Below are positions 43,175 to 50,162 of a stretch of 64,000 bases of DNA, piece by piece (within the stretch, counting starts at the first letter, position 1; each line of letters opens with the position of its first letter). The translations under genes were made by a program, and so were the position numbers. Source of the stretch: Intestinimonas massiliensis (ex Afouda et al. 2020) (lineage in GTDB: Bacteria; Bacillota; Clostridia; Oscillospirales; Oscillospiraceae); assembly GCF_900626285.1 (NCBI RefSeq), contig NZ_LR131147.1:2415643-2479642 (forward strand), in the 5' to 3' direction. The notes under the pieces are model-generated. The model was not told where the DNA came from and searched no databases. It worked only from the letters and a program-made list of their open reading frames with translations.

Positions 43175-44174
43175 AGGCCTCTCCTCCTTGCATGTGGTGC
43201 CGGGCGGCAGAGCGCTTGGCAAACCGGCCCACCGACCACAGCCCACCCAGCAGCATGACTTCCAGGAAGGTGGCGAACCGCCACAGCACCATCCCCACCG
43301 CCAGGTGCTGGCCGAAGATGGGACCCATGAACAGGAAGAAACTGCCCTCCGCGCCGCCGGCGTTGCCGGGCAGCATGATGACCCGGGAGAGCACCATCAC
43401 CAGGCACTGGACCATCACCATCTCCCAGAAGGAACAGCCGGTGAGGCCCAGACCCCGGTAGAGGAAAAAGGGGACGGCGAACAGGGCGGTGAGCTCCACG
43501 AACATGCCGAAGTACAGCCCCAGAAGCATCCGGCGGTTGTCCTTCAGGGTCCGCAGCTGCTGGCAGAACTCATCCACCTTGCCCATGCCCTTGTCCACCA
43601 TGCCCGGCTTGGCCATCACCTTCCAGTGACGGGAGAGGAACGTGAGGATGCGGCGGATGAGCCGCTGGATAGGCTCCGGCCGGACGGCGGTGAACAGAGC
43701 CAGTCCGCACAGGAACAGGTACAGGGCGATGAGGGCCCCCGCACCCGCCACGGCGGAGCCCAGGCTCTCCTGCCGCCAGAACAGCTCGTAGAACAGGGCG
43801 GCCACGGCGTAGCAGGTGTACACCATGGTGTTGGCCACCGCCTTCCAGGTGTAGATGGATGCGGTGTAGGTAGCGGGCATCCCCGCGTCGTACATCAGCT
43901 TGAGCTGTACCGGCGCCCCGGCGGGGCCCAGTTTGTAGTAGAATTCCCCGATATAGGCCGCGTCGAAGCAGCCCAGCAGATTCACCGGACAGTCCAGGGA
44001 ACGGCCCATGCCGAAGAAGATCAGCGCGTCCACGCTCTCGCTGAAGGGAACGCACAGGGCGGCGGCCGCCAGCCACAGGGGCCGGATCTGGGCCAGCAGC
44101 TCCCTGGGGTCCATGGTGCGGCTCACATAGACCATCAATCCCACCAGGATGCCGCCCCCGATGGTCAGGCCCAC
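43167..44174 (-). CDS. Lysylphosphatidylglycerol synthase TM-region (flippase-like) membrane protein
   Basis: At least 335 aa with about eight membrane segments of the UPF0104/LPG_synthase_TM family (LGCFDAAYIGEFYYKLGPAGAP, VIMLPGNAGGAEGSFF). In MprF this domain flips aminoacyl lipids. Here the synthase-like DUF2156 domain is encoded separately (60247-61161). The first conventional start is GTG 44174, without a good box. Sixteen codons upstream in frame an ACG (44220-44222) follows AAGGAGGG at ideal spacing and would give the positively charged N-terminus KKRSKKALFNRI, so the true start may be that mutated or non-standard codon. Confidence 0.82.
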   Translation of the reverse strand: MGLTIGGGILVGLMVYVSRTMDPRELLAQIRPLWLAAAALCVPFSESVDALIFFGMGRSLDCPVNLLGCFDAAYIGEFYYKLGPAGAPVQLKLMYDAGMPATYTASIYTWKAVANTMVYTCYAVAALFYELFWRQESLGSAVAGAGALIALYLFLCGLALFTAVRPEPIQRLIRRILTFLSRHWKVMAKPGMVDKGMGKVDEFCQQLRTLKDNRRMLLGLYFGMFVELTALFAVPFFLYRGLGLTGCSFWEMVMVQCLVMVLSRVIMLPGNAGGAEGSFFLFMGPIFGQHLAVGMVLWRFATFLEVMLLGGLWSVGRFAKRSAARHHMQGGEACE

Positions 44175-44241
44175 AATGGAAAAGATGCGGTTGAACAGGG
44201 CCTTTTTACTCCGCTTTTTCGTGGAGGGTCCCTCCTTAATA

Positions 44242-44727
44242 TCAGTACTTGCAGATGAGCGTCCCGCCGCATTTGCAGCGGTAGCGCTCCGGGTGGAGCA
44301 CCAACGGGGAAGCCTTGGCCCGGGGGAATTCCTGACCGCAGCGGGTGCAGACCACCAGATGCCGTACCGGTCTGGTGTCAGGCACCCCCAGCTCTCCGCA
44401 GGTGCCGGTGCGGGAGATGGCGTAGCCGAAGGCGGCGTTCATCCGCCCGGCGTAGCTCCGCCACAGGGAGCCGTGGTTCCGGCAGGCGGAGCAGGTGTGA
44501 AGCACCTCATGGGCCAGGGTCTGAAGACAGGCCCGGTCGGTCCCCTCCAGCAGCCGGTGGGTCAGCTCAATGGTAAAGCTGCCGTCCTTCTGGCGGATGC
44601 AGCAGCCGAACCGGGTCACCGCCCGGCGGTTGATCTTCACATGGGGGTCAATGCGGTCGGATACCGGAATGCCCAGAGAACGGGCCTGCTCCAGCACCTG
44701 AACCAGCAGCTTGTCAAAGCGATCCAT
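44242..44727 (-). CDS. SprT-like zinc metallopeptidase with zinc ribbon
   Basis: The 161-aa protein has the SprT pattern: LAHEVLHTCSACRNHG (HEXXH plus downstream His, about residues 73-88) and a C-terminal ribbon (CTRCGQEF and CKCGG). Relatives include Spartan, which cleaves DNA-protein crosslinks, but bacterial roles are largely unknown. The start at 44727 has AGGAGG six nt upstream; a longer frame to 44784 lacks a box. It lies upstream of the flippase-like gene on the same strand and divergent from the VanR-like regulator. Confidence 0.85.
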   Translation of the reverse strand: MDRFDKLLVQVLEQARSLGIPVSDRIDPHVKINRRAVTRFGCCIRQKDGSFTIELTHRLLEGTDRACLQTLAHEVLHTCSACRNHGSLWRSYAGRMNAAFGYAISRTGTCGELGVPDTRPVRHLVVCTRCGQEFPRAKASPLVLHPERYRCKCGGTLICKY

Positions 44728-44840
44728 ACAGTGCCTCCTGGGTTGCATACCAGGCATTGTATCATCTTTCCCCGAAAAAGTCACTACCTCCCCCCTGTGA
44801 GGAAAAGTTGTGATGATTTTCTTACGATGGGTCCGGCGGC

Positions 44841-44869
44841 TTGACGGCCCCGGTTTCCTTCCTTATAAT
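44841..44869 (+). promoter_or_regulatory. Promoter of the VanR-like regulator
   Basis: TTGACG (44841-44846), a 17-nt spacer and a perfect TATAAT (44864-44869). Confidence 0.8.
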
Positions 44870-44903
44870 AATATGAAATACGGCGCAAAAGGAGGGAGAG
44901 CCC

Positions 44904-45599
44904 GTGGAAGCCAATGTTCTGGTGGTGGATGACGAGCCGGAGATCGCGGACCTGATGGAGGTCTATCTGAAAAGCGAGGGCTGTACCGTGTTCAAGTGTG
45001 CCACCGGCACCCAGGCCCTTGCGGTGGTGGACAGCGAACGGCTGGATCTGGCCATCCTGGATGTGATGCTGCCCGACATCAGCGGCTTTACCCTCTGCGG
45101 GGAGATCCGCAAGAACCACCGGTTTCCCGTCATCATGGTGACTGCCAAGGCGGAGGACATCGACAAGATTACCGGCCTGACCATCGGGGCGGATGATTAT
45201 ATTACCAAGCCCTTCAACCCCCTGGAGCTGATGGCCCGGGTCAAGGCCCAGCTGCGGCGGTACACCCGGTACAACGAGGCGGACAAGGCCCCAGACAGCC
45301 GGGACATCATTGACTTCAACGGCCTGGTCATCAACCGGGCCACCCACGAGTGCTGGCTGTATGACAAGGAGCTGAATCTCACCCCCATCGAGTTCGATAT
45401 CCTGTGGATGCTGTGTGAGAACCGGGGGCAGGTGATCTCTGCCGAGCGGCTGTTCGAGGCGGTGTGGAAGGAGAAATATCTGGACCGGAACAACACGGTG
45501 ATGGTCCACATCCGCCGCCTGCGGGAGAAGATGGGGGAGCCCTCCCGCAACCCCCGTTTTATCAAGACCGTTTGGGGCGTTGGGTATAAAATCGACTGA
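44904..45599 (+). CDS. VanR-like OmpR-family response regulator
   Basis: The 231-aa regulator has a receiver (VVDDEPEIADLM, phospho-Asp in LAILDVMLPD, MVTAKAE, ITKPFNP) and a winged-helix domain (about residues 135-230; LTPIEFDILWMLCENRGQ, TVWGVGYKI) similar to VanR. The start codon is GTG at 44904 with AAGGAGGGAG upstream. It probably pairs with the VanS-like kinase at 41996-43174. No van resistance genes are in the window, so targets may be cell-wall or membrane-lipid genes such as the flippase-like neighbour. Confidence 0.92.
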   Translation: MEANVLVVDDEPEIADLMEVYLKSEGCTVFKCATGTQALAVVDSERLDLAILDVMLPDISGFTLCGEIRKNHRFPVIMVTAKAEDIDKITGLTIGADDYITKPFNPLELMARVKAQLRRYTRYNEADKAPDSRDIIDFNGLVINRATHECWLYDKELNLTPIEFDILWMLCENRGQVISAERLFEAVWKEKYLDRNNTVMVHIRRLREKMGEPSRNPRFIKTVWGVGYKID

Positions 45600-45600
45600 G

Positions 45601-45650
45601 CCTCCCTCTCTGAGGGAGGTGGCCCGAAGGGCCGGAGGCCGGAGGGAGTA
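45601..45650. repeat. Dispersed palindromic repeat (CCTCCCTC..GAGGGAGG type)
   Basis: CCTCCCTC / GAGGGAGG (45602-45620) followed by GGCCCGAAGGGCC and a further CGGAGGGAG. It matches in style the small intergenic palindromes common in Oscillospiraceae and Lachnospiraceae genomes. It follows the regulator stop codon directly and could act as a transcript end, though no T run follows. Confidence 0.5.
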
Positions 45651-45684
45651 TTCCTCTAAATCATAAAAAAATTTGAAAAACTTG

Positions 45685-45713
45685 TTGACAAGTGGGGACG
45701 AATCGGGTATACT
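45685..45713 (+). promoter_or_regulatory. Promoter of the tRNA cluster
   Basis: TTGACA (45685-45690), a 17-nt spacer and TATACT (45708-45713), about 30 bp before tRNA-Met. Confidence 0.85.
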
Positions 45714-45744
45714 ATCTCTTGCCCTGTTCGTCCGGGCAAGAAAC

Positions 45745-45821
45745 GGCGGCATAGCTCAGTTGGCTAGAGCATGCGGTTCATACCCGCAGTGTCCCCGGTT
45801 CAAATCCAGGTGCCGCTACCA
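45745..45821 (+). tRNA. tRNA-Met (CAT)
   Basis: A 77-nt cloverleaf with acceptor GGCGGCA/TGCCGCT, D arm GCTC..GAGC, anticodon loop TTCATAC (CAT) and T arm GGTTCAAATCC, with CCA encoded. The CAT anticodon could in principle be tRNA-Ile2 (lysidine), but the body looks like elongator Met. Confidence 0.93.
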
Positions 45822-45823
45822 GA

Positions 45824-45853
45824 CCCAAAAGACGGCACGCGCCGTCTTTTGGG
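45824..45853 (+). terminator. Hairpin between tRNA-Met and tRNA-Glu
   Basis: A 13-bp perfect stem (45824-45836 with 45841-45853) without a trailing T run; a partial terminator or processing hairpin. Confidence 0.5.
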
Positions 45854-45895
45854 ACTCCATTTCAGGGAAGCGGTTCCCGCCCGCTTGGGCAACAT

Positions 45896-45970
45896 GGCCC
45901 GTTGGTCAAGTGGTTAAGACACCGCCCTTTCACGGCGGTAACACGAGTTCGAGTCTCGTACGGGTCACCA
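45896..45970 (+). tRNA. tRNA-Glu (TTC)
   Basis: A 75-nt cloverleaf with acceptor GGCCCGT/ACGGGTC, anticodon loop CTTTCAC (TTC), T arm GTTCGAGTC and encoded CCA. Confidence 0.94.
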
Positions 45971-45974
45971 ATAT

Positions 45975-46050
45975 GGAGGCGTAGCTCAGCCGGTAGAGCA
46001 CTTGCTTCACACGCAAGGGGTCACAGATTCGAGTTCTGTCGTCTCCACCA
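45975..46050 (+). tRNA. tRNA-Val (CAC)
   Basis: A 76-nt cloverleaf with acceptor GGAGGCG/CGTCTCC, anticodon stem CTTGC/GCAAG around TTCACAC (CAC), T arm ATTCGAGTT and encoded CCA; only 4 nt after tRNA-Glu. Confidence 0.94.
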
Positions 46051-46081
46051 AAAAAGGACATCCGAAAGGATGTCCTTTTTG
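46051..46081 (+). terminator. Terminator of the tRNA cluster
   Basis: A 13-bp stem (46051-46063 with 46068-46080), loop GAAA, ending in T residues. Confidence 0.9.
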
Positions 46082-46306
46082 TTTTGCCCGGCGGTGCCGG
46101 AAGCGCTACCTTATATATAAGCGGCTGAGTGCACGCACCTGTGCAACTTTTTGAAAAAAGCAAAAAAAGTAGGGAACAAAATCCCATAAATAGCGTCTAA
46201 AACCACGTCAACCATGTGTAAAAACGCACGATATGGAAACGGAAGAAAAAGCTCGGAAACAGGGAGGAGCTAATATTACGCTTTCATTACAAAGCCTCCG
46301 AAACGC

Positions 46307-46335
46307 TTGACGGTTGGGGGGTGGTCGTGTATATT
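46307..46335 (+). promoter_or_regulatory. Promoter of SLH protein A
   Basis: TTGACG (46307-46312), a 17-nt spacer and TATATT (46330-46335). It lies 22 bp outside the inverted repeat that begins at 46358, so only the left SLH gene has it in the present orientation. Confidence 0.8.
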
Positions 46336-46357
46336 ATGCATGTAAGTTCATGAAGGG

Positions 46358-47110
46358 GAGGCCTCCTCTCCTGATGGACAAAATTTAAGAAGGAGGAATT
46401 TCCGATGAGAAACCTCAAGCGGGCGCTGAGCCTGGTTCTGGCTGCCATGATGCTGATCGGCATGATGGTCGTCTCCGCCGGCGCAGCTTCCAAGGATTTC
46501 ACCGACAAGGCTGAAATCAAGCACCCTGAGGCTGTCAATACCCTCGTCGCCCTGAACGTGATCAGCGGCAAGGAGGACGGCAGCTACTTTGATCCCAATG
46601 GCACCCTGACCCGTGCCGAGATGGCCAAGCTGGTCACCTACGTGCTGAACGGCGGCACCGAGCCTGTCCTGGGCACTAAGGTCACTCCTACTTACAAGGA
46701 CATCAAGGGCCACTGGGCTGAAGCTTACATTGAGTACTGCACCAGCATGAACATCATTGTCGGCGACGGTACCGGCAAGTTCAATCCCGAGGGCACCCTG
46801 ACCGCTTCTCAGTGCGCCAAGATGCTGCTGACTGCCATGAACTACAAGGATGACGTGTTTGGCTTCACCGGCAACAGCTGGGAGATCAACGTCAACCGCG
46901 AGGCTAACGCTGCTGGTCTGTACAAGAACCTGGGCGGCGTGGCTGCTTCCCAGCCCATCACCCGCGACAACGCTGCTCAGATGGTTTACAACGCCATCCA
47001 GTCCAAGACCATGAAGCTGTCCTGGAGCCAGGACATGACCACCGGCCAGATCACTCAGACTTACAACCTGACCGGCAACTCCCTGTTTGAGGACAAGTTC
47101 GGCGGCCAGA
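46358..47110 (+). repeat. Left arm of the long inverted repeat (5' end of SLH gene A)
   Basis: Homology with the right arm (reverse complement around 52816) starts abruptly at 46358, 47 bp before the start codon. It is identical to 46442, and again without mismatch over 143 bp (46490-46632), then slowly loses identity through the SLH domains to about 47110. Confidence 0.85.
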
Positions 47111-48978
47111 TCTTTGTGGGCAGCTTCGACGGCAACAGCGACACCCTGTCCATCAAGGACGGCTACATCCAGGTTACCGGCAACCTGACCACCGATGACA
47201 CCACTCAGGTCAAGGCCAAGACTGCTACCTTCCCCTACACTCTGGACATCGCCGGTGTGGGCGAGGACTTCAAGGTCATCTACAAGGAAGGTACCGGCGG
47301 CACCGACGGCAAGCCCGACGCTAACGACACCATCTATGGCGTCTACAACGCCGGCACCACTGACGTGCTGAAGGTCACCTCCAACGACATCAAGTCCGCT
47401 AAGGATTACGCCACCGCTGGCAAGATTAAGGTCGACGGCACCGAGTACGAGCTGGCCACTCCCGCCAAGGATCAGGTCCTGGTCGTGACCGACTTCGGCG
47501 CTGTTGCCAACGTGACCGCCACTACCGGCGACGTCGCCGAGGCCAAGACCGCTTTCTCCGCTCTGTCCGGGGCTAACGGCAACACCGTGAAGTTCATCCT
47601 GAACGAGGATGGCAAGGTTTCCAAGGCTTATGTTCAGACCTATGAGCTGGGCACCGTGACCGCTGTCAACAGCGAGAAGGTCAGCATCAGCGGCCTGGGC
47701 TCCATCAAGATCGCTGACAACGCCGTTTACAGCGGCATTGCCAAGAACGACGTTGTTGTCTACAGCAAGCTGTACAACAAGACCGCTGCCGACGCTTATG
47801 TCGTTGTCACCAAGGCCGAGACCGTGTCCGGCACTGTCAACGGCTACAAGAATCAGGAGAACGTGACTCTGGACGGCACCGTCTACAAGATCTACAACGG
47901 CACTGATATGATCGAGAACGTGGGCGGCGAGACCGGCGTCAAGGCGTTCGGCGACAGCTCCTTCGGCGAGACCTTCACTCTGTACCTGGTGAACGGCTAT
48001 GTCCGCGCCGCCGTGCAGACCTCCGAGTCCGCCAGCAACTATTCCCTGGTTCTGGATGCCACCGGCAGCAAGGGCAGCACCTTCAATCCTCTGAAGTTGC
48101 AGGTTCTGGCCGCTGACGGCACCAAGAGCATCATTACCGTCGATAAGGACAGCACCAGCGATCCCAAGAAGGGCGACATCGTCACCTACACCGGCACCGC
48201 CGACAAGGCTCTGGTGAAGGTTGAGGCCCTGGGCAAGGATATGCCCACCAGCAGCAGCAAGGACTTCTACAACAAGACCTCCAAGACTGTTGAGGGTGTT
48301 GTGACTGCCGGCGACGCCGTCCTGTTCGTGAATGTGGGCACCGAGTACAAGGCCTACAACATCCGCAGCCTGGGCGACATCACCACCACCAGCAAGGACT
48401 GCAAGATCATCGTGAAGGACGGCAAGGTCGTTGCCGCCTCCATCGATCTGGGCAGCACTCCCTCCGGCGCCACCTCCACTGCCATCTACGGCATGGTGAT
48501 CGCCGACAACGGTACCGTCAAGATTGACGAGACCGTGTACACCAGCTACACCGTGTGGACCACCGACGGCGAGAAGACCGTCAACGTGAAGAACGGCGGC
48601 AAGCTGACTGTTGGCACCATCTACAAGTATGAGCCCACTGCCGACAACACCTACGCTGCTGACGCCTTCAAGGCCCACGGCGGTGAGCAGGCTGCCATCA
48701 AGAGCTATGACCAGACCGACAAGCTGCTGACCTACATGACCGGCCGCAGCGGCGAGGCTCCCAACGCCACCTTCGCCAAGACCGAGACCAAGGCTGTTGC
48801 CGACAACCTGACTGTCCTGTACGTCAACTGCAAGGACAACACCGCCGGCGACGAGATCGGCATCAACACCTATGATGATATCACCGATCTGTACAACGCC
48901 CTGATCATCACCAACGATGACGGTGTGATCACTCACATTGTGATCGAGACCTCTGGTGAGGTTGATGTGAAGGCCTGA
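46405..48978 (+). CDS. SLH-domain S-layer-like surface protein A (expressed copy by promoter)
   Basis: The 857-aa protein has a signal peptide (residues 1-27), two clear SLH domains (about 30-82 with FDPNGTLTRAEMAKLV, and about 90-145 with DIKGHWAEAYIEYC), a third degenerate one (about 152-205), then about 650 residues of Thr/Gly/Asp/Lys-rich beta-type sequence. SLH domains bind pyruvylated wall polymers, so this is probably a main S-layer or surface protein. Codon use is narrower than in neighbours, as in very highly expressed genes. AAGGAGGAA precedes the ATG. A paralog with nearly the same 5' end lies inverted at 50163-52769. Confidence 0.92.
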   Translation: MRNLKRALSLVLAAMMLIGMMVVSAGAASKDFTDKAEIKHPEAVNTLVALNVISGKEDGSYFDPNGTLTRAEMAKLVTYVLNGGTEPVLGTKVTPTYKDIKGHWAEAYIEYCTSMNIIVGDGTGKFNPEGTLTASQCAKMLLTAMNYKDDVFGFTGNSWEINVNREANAAGLYKNLGGVAASQPITRDNAAQMVYNAIQSKTMKLSWSQDMTTGQITQTYNLTGNSLFEDKFGGQIFVGSFDGNSDTLSIKDGYIQVTGNLTTDDTTQVKAKTATFPYTLDIAGVGEDFKVIYKEGTGGTDGKPDANDTIYGVYNAGTTDVLKVTSNDIKSAKDYATAGKIKVDGTEYELATPAKDQVLVVTDFGAVANVTATTGDVAEAKTAFSALSGANGNTVKFILNEDGKVSKAYVQTYELGTVTAVNSEKVSISGLGSIKIADNAVYSGIAKNDVVVYSKLYNKTAADAYVVVTKAETVSGTVNGYKNQENVTLDGTVYKIYNGTDMIENVGGETGVKAFGDSSFGETFTLYLVNGYVRAAVQTSESASNYSLVLDATGSKGSTFNPLKLQVLAADGTKSIITVDKDSTSDPKKGDIVTYTGTADKALVKVEALGKDMPTSSSKDFYNKTSKTVEGVVTAGDAVLFVNVGTEYKAYNIRSLGDITTTSKDCKIIVKDGKVVAASIDLGSTPSGATSTAIYGMVIADNGTVKIDETVYTSYTVWTTDGEKTVNVKNGGKLTVGTIYKYEPTADNTYAADAFKAHGGEQAAIKSYDQTDKLLTYMTGRSGEAPNATFAKTETKAVADNLTVLYVNCKDNTAGDEIGINTYDDITDLYNALIITNDDGVITHIVIETSGEVDVKA

Positions 48979-49010
48979 TCTGTTCTGAACAGACGCAGGT
49001 AAACAAACAG

Positions 49011-49042
49011 CAAGCCCCCGGACAATGTCCGGGGGCTTGTTC
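49011..49042 (+). terminator. Hairpin after SLH gene A
   Basis: A 13-bp perfect stem (49011-49023 with 49027-49039), loop AAT; the following T content is modest. It separates SLH A from the convergent tail-like gene. Confidence 0.7.
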
Positions 49043-49059
49043 TTGCATTCTGAGCCGGT

Positions 49060-49473
49060 TTAACGGATCCCCAGATAGTAGTAGGTCCTGCTGCTGCGGT
49101 TAATCCGGATATAATCGTAATCAGAATAGTTGTATACGGTAAACCCCGTGCTGGTCAGCTTCAGCGCGACCCTACCTGCGTCGGTCTGCACCGGCTTATC
49201 CCACAGGGCCAGACCGCCATACACCTGGGGCGTGGAATCATTGCCGAAACCCATCATGCTGGAACGCTCCACCACCAGAACGGCCTTGGGCTGAAAGCCC
49301 AGGCTGATGGACTGGCTCTCTGCACTGTTGCCCAAGTATGCGCCTACCACGATCCCGCTTTTTTCCCCAAGCGCGCCGTCAATCGTCTTGAAATCCTTAT
49401 TGAAATCTGTGCGCAGGAAATTGTCATTCGGCTCCCATTGATGTAGCCCGTAGTGTTCCGTGTAAGATGCCAT
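49060..49473 (-). CDS. Phage-tail-like small protein, copy 1
   Basis: The 137-aa protein begins HYGLHQWEPNDNFLRTDFN, the signature N-terminus of clostridial phage tail and receptor-binding proteins (LNQW..TD..LRTDFN). It is followed by a C-terminal domain of short beta segments (GFQPKAVLVVERSS, YNYSDYDYIRINRSSRTYYY). It lies convergent to SLH A and back-to-back with its paralog at 49683. A GGGAGGAATGTAAT box precedes ATG 49473. Length is much shorter than full tail fibres, so it may be a domesticated or accessory form. Confidence 0.7.
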   Translation of the reverse strand: MASYTEHYGLHQWEPNDNFLRTDFNKDFKTIDGALGEKSGIVVGAYLGNSAESQSISLGFQPKAVLVVERSSMMGFGNDSTPQVYGGLALWDKPVQTDAGRVALKLTSTGFTVYNYSDYDYIRINRSSRTYYYLGIR

Positions 49474-49682
49474 ATTACATTCCTCCCTTTACCCTTGCGC
49501 GGCAGGGCCTTTGAGGTGTACGCCTGCTGCGCTGGGATATTTGTCATGCCCGGGACCGGCGATTTTCCCTTCCAAAGGGACTTTTTTCGGCCTTTTCTTT
49601 TTGCCTGAGCATGGGAAAAGCCCCCGCCTTTTTGCCGTGCAACAAAAGCGGAGGTTCCAAAAGGTATAGAGGGGGTTATAGC

Positions 49683-50093
49683 ATGGCAAACTATACACAG
49701 CACTATCAGCTGCACCAATGGGAGCCGACGGACGACTTCTTACGCACAGACTTCAACACGGACCTTGAAAAGATAGACGATGCACTGGGAGAAAAAAGCG
49801 GGATTGTGACGGGCTCGTATACAGGCAACGATGCGGAAAGCCAATCCATCAGTCTGGGCTTTCATCCGCAGGCCGTCCTGGTACTGGAAAACACCGGTCT
49901 GGCAGGCACTGGCGGCGGCACATATTCACAAGTCTATGGCGGCCTCGCCTTGCGGGACAAACCGGTGGAAGTGGCCAAGACAACGGCCCTGCAAATCAAC
50001 GATACCGGCTTTACGGTTTACAACTATTCAGATTTTGACTATATCCGGATCAACCGCAGCGATAGAACTTACTATTACCTGGCAGTCAAATAA
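49683..50093 (+). CDS. Phage-tail-like small protein, copy 2
   Basis: A 136-aa paralog of the preceding gene with the same N-terminus (HYQLHQWEPTDDFLRTDFN) and C-terminal motif (YNYSDFDYIRINRSDRTYYY), roughly 70% identical in the aligned DNA and more diverged than the SLH 5' ends. The start at 49683 has GAGGGGG seven nt upstream; the longer frame from 49611 would add an unrelated N-terminus. It is convergent with SLH gene B, mirroring copy 1 and SLH gene A. Confidence 0.7.
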   Translation: MANYTQHYQLHQWEPTDDFLRTDFNTDLEKIDDALGEKSGIVTGSYTGNDAESQSISLGFHPQAVLVLENTGLAGTGGGTYSQVYGGLALRDKPVEVAKTTALQINDTGFTVYNYSDFDYIRINRSDRTYYYLAVK

Positions 50094-50096
50094 TGT

Positions 50097-50135
50097 AAAA
50101 AGCAGGCTCCCGGGATGTCCCGGGAGCCCGCTTTT
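50097..50135. terminator. Bidirectional terminator between tail-like copy 2 and SLH gene B
   Basis: A long GC stem (GGCTCCCGGGA with TCCCGGGAGCC) flanked by AAAAAGC and GCTTTTT. Confidence 0.88.
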
Positions 50136-50162
50136 TACTTAGATCAGTCGAGAGCGCTTCAA

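Noticed and set aside
45601..45650. Treating the CCTCCCTC/GAGGGAGG palindrome as another long-duplication element
   Set aside because: It lacks flanking direct repeats and the AATGAATT hairpin; it looks like a separate, common intergenic palindrome.
45745..46050. tRNA cluster as integration site of the phage remnant
   Set aside because: The integrase lies 7 kb away and no duplicate of a tRNA 3' end was seen next to it or at the far edge of the remnant.
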